DNA of 37,697 nucleotides from an uncultured Flavobacteriales bacterium (lineage in GTDB: Bacteria > Bacteroidota > Bacteroidia > Flavobacteriales_D > Parvicellaceae): positions 1 to 37,697 of the forward strand of contig CAJYBK010000003.1 in assembly GCA_913064955.1 (NCBI GenBank). Reading direction: 5' to 3'. Numbering within the stretch: position 1 is the stretch's first letter; every line of letters begins with the position of its first letter. Below the pieces are notes generated by a model that was not told the DNA's origin, made no database searches, and worked only from the letters and a program-made list of their open reading frames with translations. This document shows positions 19,567-28,388 of this stretch, piece by piece. Both the position numbers and the translations under genes were made by a program.

Positions 19567-20355
19567 TTGAATTTTGATTGCATCATATTGGCCGGTGGCA
19601 AAAGCACTAGACTTGGAGTAGACAAAGCCATGATTCACTTTCAGGGTGCTACCCTTTTGAACAATCTAGTGAAAACTGTTTCTCAATTCTCGAATCATGT
19701 TATTGTCGTTTCTAAAGACACCAATCACCACAAACCAAATACTAATAATGTTCAGGAGGAAAGTGCTCTAGGACCTCTCAATGGATTACTGAATGGACTA
19801 AAGAAAAGTAATAACGAATGGTCACTTGTACTTTCCGTAGATATGCCATTTTTAGATTTAAGTAAGTTAGTCGAGGATCTTGAAAAAACACTAAATGATA
19901 ATATCATAGCAGCAATTCCGATTAATAACAATAAGAAGCAGTTTCTAGCAGGTTTCTATCATAAACGAGCAATTTCGATTATTGAATACCTCATTGCATC
20001 TCAACAGTTCGCTATGAAATCGTTATTCGAAACTAACAATGAATTCGTGGAACTAGTTGATAGTTCAAATAACTTTGCCAATCTTAATCAAATCCAAGAC
20101 ATTCATAATGAAAATTTAAGTTTAGTTGAAGTGATGTCTTTTGGGAGAATTCAAGAATTATTCAAATTACACAAACAATCGGTCCTTACCTTATCTAGAA
20201 CTGTGCATGATTTTCAAATCGAACTTGAAAAAGATTATCCTTTTCTAAAAGACACTACCTACTCTATTGCAGTAAATCAAAATATTGAGAACCCAAATCA
20301 CGGCATAAAATCGGGTGATGTTATTGCTTTACTGCCTCCTTTTGCTGGAGGTTAA
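19567..20355 (+). CDS. MobA-MoaD fusion: molybdenum cofactor guanylyltransferase-like domain plus molybdopterin synthase sulfur carrier
   Basis: N-terminal CIILAGGKSTRLGVDKA and SVDMPFLD (MobA). C-terminal EVMSFGRIQELF...YSIAVNQNIENPNHGIKSGDVIALLPPFAGG (MoaD, terminal GG). TTG start abuts the tex stop. Confidence 0.87.
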   Translation: MNFDCIILAGGKSTRLGVDKAMIHFQGATLLNNLVKTVSQFSNHVIVVSKDTNHHKPNTNNVQEESALGPLNGLLNGLKKSNNEWSLVLSVDMPFLDLSKLVEDLEKTLNDNIIAAIPINNNKKQFLAGFYHKRAISIIEYLIASQQFAMKSLFETNNEFVELVDSSNNFANLNQIQDIHNENLSLVEVMSFGRIQELFKLHKQSVLTLSRTVHDFQIELEKDYPFLKDTTYSIAVNQNIENPNHGIKSGDVIALLPPFAGG

Positions 20356-20786
20356 AAATCATCGTCTATAAAATGTAATTTGACCACTGCCTTGTCAGTG
20401 CCTTCCAGATGCTTCACCGCTTCTTTGATATCTACCCAAAGGAAATCATAAAATTTATGAACTTCTTTTAACTCATATGGTTTATTGTGATTATTCAACA
20501 GGTAGTAATACTTCACCAAGTTCTTATCTTTTTTTCCTCTAATCTTAGAAAGCAAATACAATTCTTCCGTGTCTATTTCCATTCCCACTTCCTCGAAGGC
20601 TTCGCGTACTAATCCTTCCCTAGGAGTTTCACCTTCATCCACAAAACCGCCAACCAAAGAATACTTAGTCTTGGCACCGTGCTTTTTTAAAAGCAATATT
20701 TTTGGCGGTTGATAGACCACCAATCTTGATTTGTATTTATCCTTGTTCTTTTTCACTTCAAAATAAAATGAGTAAAATTGTGGCAC
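20352..20786 (-). CDS. Nudix hydrolase
   Basis: Nudix box GGFVDEGETPREGLVREAFEEVGMEID. Confidence 0.92.
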   Translation of the reverse strand: MPQFYSFYFEVKKNKDKYKSRLVVYQPPKILLLKKHGAKTKYSLVGGFVDEGETPREGLVREAFEEVGMEIDTEELYLLSKIRGKKDKNLVKYYYLLNNHNKPYELKEVHKFYDFLWVDIKEAVKHLEGTDKAVVKLHFIDDDF

Positions 20787-20841
20787 AAAATAAATTGGAT
20801 TTCTTTAATATTCTATATATTCTCCAAAAAAAATTACAACC

Positions 20842-21270
20842 ATGAAAAATATTTTTGTAGAAGGCCCTATTACTCCTGATAAAATTGCCACTTCAATTGC
20901 CCATCACCAGGTCAAAACAAACATAGGCGCCCATGATATTTTTCTTGGACAAGTACGTGCAGATGTAATTGATAATAAAACTGTTGTTGGTATTGACTAT
21001 TCCTGTTACCAAGAAATGGCTAACAAAGTAGCGCATGAAATAAGAGAAGCGGCATTTGAAAAGTTTGACTTGACTTGCATGCATATCTACCATAGTATTG
21101 GACCAGTAAAAGCAGGTGAAATTTGCCTTTTTGTATTCACTTCATCTGCACATAGAAAACCTGCCATGGATGCTTGCAAATATTTAGTGGAAGAAATTAA
21201 AAAGAAACTTCCTGTTTTTGGCAAAGAGGTATTTGAGGATGATACACATGTATGGAAAGTGAACAAATAA
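20842..21270 (+). CDS. moaE: Molybdopterin synthase catalytic subunit MoaE
   Basis: GQVRADVIDNKTVVGIDYSCYQEMA..., HSIGPVKAGEICLFVFTSSAHRKPAMDAC...LPVFGKEVFEDDTHVWK. Confidence 0.93.
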   Translation: MKNIFVEGPITPDKIATSIAHHQVKTNIGAHDIFLGQVRADVIDNKTVVGIDYSCYQEMANKVAHEIREAAFEKFDLTCMHIYHSIGPVKAGEICLFVFTSSAHRKPAMDACKYLVEEIKKKLPVFGKEVFEDDTHVWKVNK

Positions 21271-21306
21271 AAAAAGCATCTATTGAACTAACAATAGATG
21301 CTTTTT
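21271..21306. terminator. Bidirectional Rho-independent terminator
   Basis: AAAAAGCATCTATTG-AACTAA-CAATAGATGCTTTTT, perfect 15-bp stem, A-tract/T-tract flanks, between convergent genes. Confidence 0.93.
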
Positions 21307-21321
21307 AACTATAAAATCAAA

Positions 21322-23046
21322 TTAATAATTGGCAGCCAACTGCTTGTCCTTGTGATATTTCATTGAGTAAGAAAACGAAAGTTTCTTGGTTTCTTTTGCT
21401 CCTATTTCATACTTCCAAATTAGGAATCCTTCATCTTTGTTGTACTCTGCTTTTGAACTCGAAAGTAACTCGACCTTAATATCTTCATTAGTTGTAATTG
21501 GTAGCTGGTCTTCAATCGTCAAATTAATACTCCCTGCTTTGTAGTTTTTAACAGCAATTTCATAAGTCACAGTTTTAATTTTCTCATTGGAAAGTGCTTT
21601 CACCTTTTCCTCATCATCTGTTTTCTTTCTTGTTACATAGATACCATTATCTCTTCCTAAAGACAGATCCAATGTATCACTCATTACAGATGGGTTAATT
21701 CTTGTTTGGCCAACATAAGTACCATCATAATAAATATTAGCAACAGCAGGTAATAAATTCATCTCTTCCCATCCTGTCAAGTGAGCAATTAAGAAGGCAT
21801 CTTTATCTAACTTTGGTACAATAAAGTGCTCATATGAGGAGGCAATATTTTCGCTTTTAACAGCCATCATATGATATTGACCATCACTAGGAATTGACTG
21901 TTTTAGTTTTAAATCAAACTCAACCATAGCCATGTTTTCGCTCATTTGCGTATAATTTGCTATTTGTTGGGCTTCTGGTAATTTAGATGCATAATCCTTT
22001 TTGTTTGCCGCTCTCATTGTTGTTGGTGCTGCGTCCGTAACTAATTCCTTTAAATCATAGGAATCGTCCATTGTTGGTTGAGCATATGCATTTCCAGAAT
22101 AAACCGGCACTTGTACAGGTCTGTAAAAATCAACATACCAAGGAGCCAAGACAGGCTTTACGTTACTTCTGTTTGGGTTTATGGTAGACAGTTTAACATT
22201 TACATTATCCCAATTAACTCCAGTACTTTGATATACGTTTGCTTTATAGGTTAATTTTACTGGTGAAGTGATATCATCCGCACGTAAATCATAAGCAGGA
22301 GACCATCCAGCATCCGGAACCATATAACTCAATTCAATATAACCGCTAGTTGCATAATCAGCAGAAACGGTTACAATAACTTGTTGTACAGGAGCTAACG
22401 GCTGAACTTGTTGGTTCTGATTACGTTGATTAACAGAGTAATTATTTAACTCTGCCAAACGATTGGACATTCTAGATTGATCTTGAGTTAAGTCTGATTT
22501 TTTTCTTTGTGACTTCAGTAATAAGTGATTAATATCTGACAATTTTAATCTTAAATAATCCATAGCCTCTTTAAGCGCAGGAATGGAATCATTGGATACT
22601 TGTCCTTTTATTACGCCACTATTCAATAGAATCTGCTTTTCAGAAGTGTAAGATTGAATATCGTTTTCTATATCTGCTAGGATCCAAGACACATCATTTA
22701 AAGAGTCTTTTATCAATCTTATTTCACGCAGCACTTTATCAGGCACCTCAGTAGAAACTGCAATTTGTTCCGGAACTGGATAATGCATTTTAGACGAAAC
22801 ATCCATGATGATAAATTCTCCTTTACCCTTCACCTGTATTGAGTTTTTATTAAAGTTTTGTGGCATTCCTTCAATAATGACCTTCGTCACTCCTTTGGGA
22901 ATAGAGGCTTTACCTGATCGATGAATCTGAGCACCCTGTAAAAACACGGTTACTTCATCTATATCAGTCTTAACTTTCTTTTCAGATTCGGCATAGGTTG
23001 ATCCTATCAGCATTACGGATAATGCCGCTATAAATAACTTTTTCAT
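21322..23046 (-). CDS. DUF4139 / mucoidy inhibitor MuiA family protein
   Basis: VKTDIDEVTVFLQGAQIHRSGKASIPKGVTKVIIEGMP N-terminus; ELSYMVPDAGWSPAYDLR; signal peptide. Confidence 0.88.
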   Translation of the reverse strand: MKKLFIAALSVMLIGSTYAESEKKVKTDIDEVTVFLQGAQIHRSGKASIPKGVTKVIIEGMPQNFNKNSIQVKGKGEFIIMDVSSKMHYPVPEQIAVSTEVPDKVLREIRLIKDSLNDVSWILADIENDIQSYTSEKQILLNSGVIKGQVSNDSIPALKEAMDYLRLKLSDINHLLLKSQRKKSDLTQDQSRMSNRLAELNNYSVNQRNQNQQVQPLAPVQQVIVTVSADYATSGYIELSYMVPDAGWSPAYDLRADDITSPVKLTYKANVYQSTGVNWDNVNVKLSTINPNRSNVKPVLAPWYVDFYRPVQVPVYSGNAYAQPTMDDSYDLKELVTDAAPTTMRAANKKDYASKLPEAQQIANYTQMSENMAMVEFDLKLKQSIPSDGQYHMMAVKSENIASSYEHFIVPKLDKDAFLIAHLTGWEEMNLLPAVANIYYDGTYVGQTRINPSVMSDTLDLSLGRDNGIYVTRKKTDDEEKVKALSNEKIKTVTYEIAVKNYKAGSINLTIEDQLPITTNEDIKVELLSSSKAEYNKDEGFLIWKYEIGAKETKKLSFSYSMKYHKDKQLAANY

Positions 23047-23222
23047 AACTAAATTTTTGTATTTTTTAAATGAGTCTTATGTAAATAAGCGTTCTATTTT
23101 TTTGATATCTAATGTGGCCTTTATTAGACATTTTTGTTTTGGTTTCTATACTCCTTATTACATCGCAAAATCCAATTGGTTCAATTGAAGATAAAAAAAA
23201 GGAACTTTTCTTTTAAATAACC

Positions 23223-23230
23223 TAACTTTG
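23223..23230 (+). promoter_or_regulatory. -7 element TAACTTTG
   Basis: TAnnTTTG match 18 nt upstream of ATG 23249. Confidence 0.5.
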
Positions 23231-23248
23231 TAACCATACTTAAGCAAA

Positions 23249-24055
23249 ATGAAAACAATTACTTTAATACTTACAAGTCTGTTGGTTGCACAGTCTTTCG
23301 CACAAACAACCCTTTTACAACAAGACTTTAATGGAGGAATGCCTGCAGGATGGCAATTAATCAACAACGATAATTTAACACCCTATAATGACCCTTCAGT
23401 TAGTTTTATCACTGATGCATTCGTCATTGCAGAAGACAATGACTTTATTGGAACAGCAGATAGTGTTTTGGTTGCAACCTCTTGGCATGAAACTGAAGGT
23501 GAAGCAGATGATTTTCTTATTCTTCCTAAATTAACAATGGGATCAATTGGAAATTATATTTCTTTCGATGCAAAATCTTTAGATGCATCTCACCCAGATG
23601 GACTGGAAGTAAGAATCTCTAGAGGAGGCGTTAATATTTGGGACTTTTTTAATGATGAGCCAGTATATAACAATCCCGCTGTAAATCCTTACTGGACTAA
23701 TTATGTTGTTTCTTTGGATAGTATCTCTGTTGCAAATGAAGACATTTTCATCACTTTCAGACATACTGGTAATGATCAATTTATCTTAGCAATAGACAAT
23801 ATCAAAGTTTGGATAGAAGATCCAATTAGTGTTTCGGAAAATAATCTAGAATCACTGAAGATATTTCCAAACCCTTCAAATTCAACTATCAACTTAAACA
23901 TTCCGAACAATACACCGTATCAAATTTTAGATATCACAGGAAAAGTTATTACAACTGATAGTTATGTCGGAAATATTAATGTTTCAGAATTCTCAAACGG
24001 GATTTACTATTTAAAAGTAAAAGGATACCAAGTTGAGAAATTAGTTAAAAATTAA
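23249..24055 (+). CDS. Secreted protein with choice-of-anchor/cleaved-adhesin-like domain and T9SS type A sorting domain
   Basis: Signal peptide; LLQQDFNGGMPAGWQLINND...; C-terminal SLKIFPNPSNSTINLNIP...NVSEFSNGIYYLKVKGYQVEKLVKN. Confidence 0.88.
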   Translation: MKTITLILTSLLVAQSFAQTTLLQQDFNGGMPAGWQLINNDNLTPYNDPSVSFITDAFVIAEDNDFIGTADSVLVATSWHETEGEADDFLILPKLTMGSIGNYISFDAKSLDASHPDGLEVRISRGGVNIWDFFNDEPVYNNPAVNPYWTNYVVSLDSISVANEDIFITFRHTGNDQFILAIDNIKVWIEDPISVSENNLESLKIFPNPSNSTINLNIPNNTPYQILDITGKVITTDSYVGNINVSEFSNGIYYLKVKGYQVEKLVKN

Positions 24056-24058
24056 TAG

Positions 24059-24131
24059 TTCCGAAAGGAATGTCCTAAAAGAAATACTCGTATTTCTCCC
24101 TAACAGCGAAGCTGTCCTTCAAGCAAAGGAC
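24059..24131. repeat. Cluster of four short inverted repeats (hairpins) in convergent intergenic region
   Basis: TTCC-GAAA-GGAA (24059-24070); AGAAATAC-TC-GTATTTCT (24080-24097); ACAGC-GAA-GCTGT (24103-24115); GTCCTT-CAAGCA-AAGGAC (24114-24131). Confidence 0.8.
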
Positions 24132-24138
24132 CTCACTC

Positions 24139-25308
24139 TTAACCCTTTCGTCTTTTCCTTTCTTTCTGAATTAATGACAACTCTCTTCCAGTTTGCCCCG
24201 CCACTGAGGTATTCTCTTGTGCTCGTCTAATCAGATATGGCATTACTTCTTTTACCGGACCATATGGCACATACTTTGCCACATTGTATCCGTTAGAAGA
24301 TAAGTTAAAACTAATATGATCTGACATTCCCAACAACTGCGCAAAATAAAGTCTAGTATCAGTTGCATCCAATCCTTTTTCTTCAATCAAATCGACCAAT
24401 ACATTGGCGCTATCTTCATTGTGAGAACCTGCGCAAATAGAAATTACATCCAAATTTTCTACACAAAAAGCCAATGCCCTGTTATAGTCATCATCAGTAG
24501 CCTTTTTATTTGGCTGAATAGGATCCTTATAACCTTTTTCCTGGGCTCTGTCGCGTTCCTTCTCCATATATGCTCCTCGAACCAACTTCACGCCTATTTT
24601 AATATTTTCTCTTCTCGCTTTTTCGCACAAAGTCTTTAGATATTCAAGTCTATCCCAACGATACATTTGAACAGTTGTGTATACTATCGCAGCATCTTTG
24701 TTGTATTTGGACATCATGACTTCACACATTCGATCGATTGTATCCTGAATCCAACTATCTTCGGCATCTACAAAAACTGGAACTCCCAAATCATATGCTT
24801 TTTTGCATATTTTATTCATTCGCTCTACAAACTTCAAATAATCCGCCCTTTCTTCACCATTAAGTCCATCAATGGACTCATTAGACTTTTCAAGAATCGA
24901 AAATTTGGAAATGCCAGATGGCTTAAAAACTGAAAAAGGAATTGCATTGTCCGCCTTAGCCCTTTCAATAGTTGCTATGATTTCTTGAGTGGTGGCATCC
25001 AAATCAGCATTGGTTTCTTTGCCCTCCAATGAGTAATCGAGAATTGTACCGACTTTGTTATCGTCTAGGTTTTTTATGGTTGAAGCACATTCATCGATGT
25101 TTTCACCCCCACAAAATTGTGAGAATATCGTTTTTTTGATAAGCCATTTCACCGGTAAGTGTAGCTTAAGTGATATAGTCATTGCCCACTTACCAAAGTT
25201 TACCAAGCCAGGCTTGCTCACCATCTTAAACAACCAGTAAGCCTTCTTTAGTTCAGCGTTATTCTTACTTCGAAAAGCTACTTCGGTATTTGAAAAATCT
25301 ATTGCCAT
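24139..25308 (-). CDS. Proline dehydrogenase family protein
   Basis: PRODH signatures: SVFKPSGISKFSILEKSNE, VDAEDSWIQDTIDRM, GVKLVRGAYMEKERDRA, YGPVKEVMPYLIRRAQENTSV. ATG 25308 preferred over TTG 25317. Confidence 0.93.
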   Translation of the reverse strand: MAIDFSNTEVAFRSKNNAELKKAYWLFKMVSKPGLVNFGKWAMTISLKLHLPVKWLIKKTIFSQFCGGENIDECASTIKNLDDNKVGTILDYSLEGKETNADLDATTQEIIATIERAKADNAIPFSVFKPSGISKFSILEKSNESIDGLNGEERADYLKFVERMNKICKKAYDLGVPVFVDAEDSWIQDTIDRMCEVMMSKYNKDAAIVYTTVQMYRWDRLEYLKTLCEKARRENIKIGVKLVRGAYMEKERDRAQEKGYKDPIQPNKKATDDDYNRALAFCVENLDVISICAGSHNEDSANVLVDLIEEKGLDATDTRLYFAQLLGMSDHISFNLSSNGYNVAKYVPYGPVKEVMPYLIRRAQENTSVAGQTGRELSLIQKERKRRKG

Positions 25309-25314
25309 TTTCCT

Positions 25315-25322
25315 CAAAAATA
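25315..25322 (-). promoter_or_regulatory. -7 element TATTTTTG upstream of PRODH gene
   Basis: Minus-strand TAnnTTTG, 6 nt from ATG 25308; overlaps the TTG used as the ORF-track start. Confidence 0.5.
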
Positions 25323-25354
25323 ATAGCGAAGATAATCAATGAAATAAATGTGAA

Positions 25355-25768
25355 TTAACAATTATGAGAATATAATTCCTTTTGCTGAAGCAACCACTGA
25401 ATTGCCTTTTCTTTATTTGTAAAAACTTTGGTTGGTTTTACTGGCTTATTAAACTTTAAATAAAAATTAGACAGTATCCTATGTGCTTGACTAGTCATTA
25501 CCATTCCATCAGCAATTGTATACTGATTCTGATTATTACTGGATGCAAATGCGCGCACTTCAGCATCAACTTCAGAATTTGGTTCCGCCTCCATCAGGTT
25601 AACGTACTTACGATCCGAGCCTAAAGTTCCTACCCAATCTACAACCTCTTTTACATCATCAATCTCGACAAAACAGTCCTTTTTAAATAATACGTGCATT
25701 ATACCATTGACATATAATGTCATTCTTATTTTTTCAAAATCTTGTGCTATTTCAACTTCCAAATTCAT
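25355..25768 (-). CDS. STAS-like protein (DUF7793-like), member 2 of 3
   Basis: NQYTIADGMVMTSQAHRILSNFYLKFNKPVKPTKVFTNKEKAIQWLL, near-parallel to the neighbouring ORF. Confidence 0.7.
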   Translation of the reverse strand: MNLEVEIAQDFEKIRMTLYVNGIMHVLFKKDCFVEIDDVKEVVDWVGTLGSDRKYVNLMEAEPNSEVDAEVRAFASSNNQNQYTIADGMVMTSQAHRILSNFYLKFNKPVKPTKVFTNKEKAIQWLLQQKELYSHNC

Positions 25769-26238
25769 CTAAAAGACATTAACCAAAAAGCAGCACTTTC
25801 TGATTCTGAAAAAATTCTTGTTGGTTTAACCGGCTTATTAAATCTTAAATAAAAATTAGCGATAATTCTCTGAGATAGATTCTTAACAACAATAGCATCC
25901 GCAATGGTATGCATATTCTGACCGCCAGATGCAGATGAAGATCGCATACTATCCTCAACCTCTGTTTTGGTACCTGCCTCAATTAAATTCAAATACCTCC
26001 CTCCTCCAATTGACTCTGTCCACTTTCTCGACATGCATAAATCTTCAGCTGTTAAGGTTTCTCCATCATGCATTACGAAATGAAGGATATTACTATCGTA
26101 AATGGTAATCGTATGCTTTTCAAACCTATTAAAATGCACCACTTCTCCCAAAAGAACTTCAAATGTAGATTGCGTTTTATATGTGGATTCTTCGACCAAA
26201 CTTAAATTTGTTTCGATAAAGTTAATTAAAAACATCAT
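25765..26238 (-). CDS. STAS-like protein (DUF7793-like), member 3 of 3
   Basis: NMHTIADAIVVKNLSQRIIANFYLRFNKPVKPTRIFSESESAAFWLM. ATGA overlap with the next gene. Confidence 0.7.
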   Translation of the reverse strand: MMFLINFIETNLSLVEESTYKTQSTFEVLLGEVVHFNRFEKHTITIYDSNILHFVMHDGETLTAEDLCMSRKWTESIGGGRYLNLIEAGTKTEVEDSMRSSSASGGQNMHTIADAIVVKNLSQRIIANFYLRFNKPVKPTRIFSESESAAFWLMSFR

Positions 26239-26279
26239 TAAATCAAAAATTTATTTTCACTTTTTGATTCAACTCAGTA

Positions 26280-28385
26280 CTAACTTATTCTACTCCAATG
26301 AGTTTTGCGCTTCATTTGTAGCATCAACTCTTGACGAATGTCCAAGTTTTTCTTATGTGTCAAATCAGGATCTTCTTCTAGCAATTCCGTTGCACAAATT
26401 CTTGCCAAATTTAATAACTGGTTATCTTTTGCTAAATCTGCAATTTTCAAATCCAAAATGCCACTTTGCTGCGTCCCCATAATATCTCCTGGTCCCCGCA
26501 TACGCAAATCCACTTCAGCAATTTCAAATCCATCACTGGTCCGTACCATTGTTTCCATCCTAGTCTTGGCATCTTGGGACAATTTATATCCTGTCATCAA
26601 AACACAATAAGACTGTTCCGCACCTCTCCCCACTCTGCCCCTTAATTGATGCAGTGTGGACAGCCCAAACTTTTCGGCACTTTCTATTACCATTACAGAT
26701 GCATTAGGCACATTCACTCCCACCTCAATCACTGTAGTTGCTACTAGTATTTGAGTTTTACCCTTGGCAAATAAATCCATTTCGTAATCTTTGTCAGCAG
26801 GCTTCATACGACCATGGACAATAGATATTTGATATTCCGGCCTTGGAAACCTCCTTGAAATACTTTCGAACCCATCCATTAAATCTTTATAATCTAACTT
26901 CTCACTTTCTTCAATTAATGGGTAAACAATATAAACTTGTCTTCCTTTCTTAATTTCATCTTCCAAAAACTGGAATAAAAGTAATCGCTTACTATCAAAA
27001 TAATGAATCGTCTTGATTTCCTTTCTTCCAGGTGGCAACTCATCTATTACTGACACATCTAAATCACCATAAAAGGTCATCGCCAATGTTCTAGGAATAG
27101 GTGTTGCTGTCATTACCAAAATATGAGGTGGTTGTACATTTTTTCTCCACAACCTTCCTCTTTGTGCTACACCAAACTTATGCTGCTCATCAACTATAGC
27201 AATTCCCAAATTCTTGAACCTTACCTTTTCTTCGAGTATGGCATGTGTTCCAATTAAAATTTGCATTGACCCATCTTCCAAAGCTTCGTGAATCACCTTT
27301 CTCTCTGCAGTTTTAGAACTACCAGTGAGCAATCCAATTTTGACCCCCATTGGTTCCAAAAACTCTAATGCTGATTGCAAATGTTGATTAGCCAATATTT
27401 CCGTAGGAGCGACCATGCAGGCTTGAAACCCATTATCCAGCGCTACTAACATCGACAATATGGCTACCAAAGTTTTACCGCTTCCAACATCTCCTTGCAA
27501 CAAACGATTCATGTGGTGACCAGTTGCCGTATCTCTTCTAATTTCCTTAACCACTCTTTTCTGAGCACCGGTCAATTCAAATGGCAAGTGATTGTTATAA
27601 AACGTATTAAAATGAATTCCAACTTCTCCAAAAACATAACCTCTTGTCTTCCGTTGCGTAATCAGTTTCTGTTTGATCAAAGCCATTTGCATGAAAAAAA
27701 GTTCTTCAAACTTCAACCTCATTTGTGCTTTTTTCAACAATTCATTACTCTCTGGAAAATGAATTTGTCTGAACGCCTCTTCCCTATCCATCAAATTATA
27801 CTGCTCGATAATATCAGCAGAAAGTGTTCTATGAATTTTCCCGGGAATAAGAGCAATCAAAGTCCTTAAAATCTTCTCTATTCCCTTCGTATGCAATCCT
27901 TTGGCTGATAACTTTTCTCCAGAATTATAAACAGGCTGTAAATTCCCCACTCTAGACAATGTCTTCTCATAAGGCTCTACTTCTGGATGAGCTATATTAT
28001 ATTTGGCACCAAATCTAGTCACCTTACCAAACAAGGTAAACTCTTTATCAGATTGAATAATTGGCTTCACCCATTTCACACCAGTAAACCAAACTAAATC
28101 TATTGACGCGGAATCATCAGTAAAAACAGCAGTAAGTCTTTTTTTTCTGCCGGCACCAACTTCAGAAACTTTTGTAATTTTTCCTTTCATTTGAACTGGA
28201 CCTGTGATTGCAAAAGATTCTCTCACTGTTGTAAAAGAAGATTTATCTACATACCGGAAAGGAAAATAATGAATCAAGTCATTGTAAGTAAGTAGTCCTA
28301 ATTCTTTAGACAAAAGTTCTGCTCTTTGAGGCCCAACTCCTTTAAGGAATGTTATTTCTGTTTTTAAGAATGAATCAGAAGCCAT
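26280..28385 (-). CDS. recG: ATP-dependent DNA helicase RecG
   Basis: FLKGVGPQRAELLSKELG, LLQGDVGSGKTLVAILSM, DEQHKFGVAQRGRL, MTATPIPRTLAMTFYGDLDVSVIDELPPGR, HQLRGRVGRG. Confidence 0.97.
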   Translation of the reverse strand: MASDSFLKTEITFLKGVGPQRAELLSKELGLLTYNDLIHYFPFRYVDKSSFTTVRESFAITGPVQMKGKITKVSEVGAGRKKRLTAVFTDDSASIDLVWFTGVKWVKPIIQSDKEFTLFGKVTRFGAKYNIAHPEVEPYEKTLSRVGNLQPVYNSGEKLSAKGLHTKGIEKILRTLIALIPGKIHRTLSADIIEQYNLMDREEAFRQIHFPESNELLKKAQMRLKFEELFFMQMALIKQKLITQRKTRGYVFGEVGIHFNTFYNNHLPFELTGAQKRVVKEIRRDTATGHHMNRLLQGDVGSGKTLVAILSMLVALDNGFQACMVAPTEILANQHLQSALEFLEPMGVKIGLLTGSSKTAERKVIHEALEDGSMQILIGTHAILEEKVRFKNLGIAIVDEQHKFGVAQRGRLWRKNVQPPHILVMTATPIPRTLAMTFYGDLDVSVIDELPPGRKEIKTIHYFDSKRLLLFQFLEDEIKKGRQVYIVYPLIEESEKLDYKDLMDGFESISRRFPRPEYQISIVHGRMKPADKDYEMDLFAKGKTQILVATTVIEVGVNVPNASVMVIESAEKFGLSTLHQLRGRVGRGAEQSYCVLMTGYKLSQDAKTRMETMVRTSDGFEIAEVDLRMRGPGDIMGTQQSGILDLKIADLAKDNQLLNLARICATELLEEDPDLTHKKNLDIRQELMLQMKRKTHWSRIS

Positions 28386-28388
28386 TGT

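Noticed and set aside
24421-25240. Three plus-strand ORFs (72, 88, 61 aa) opposite PRODH
   Set aside because: Antisense to a well-supported gene and composed of cysteine/phenylalanine-rich shadow translation; no independent evidence.
26102-26610. Plus-strand ORFs of 126 and 90 aa opposite recG and the STAS-like gene
   Set aside because: Shadow ORFs antisense to confident coding genes; no recognisable motif and no start context.
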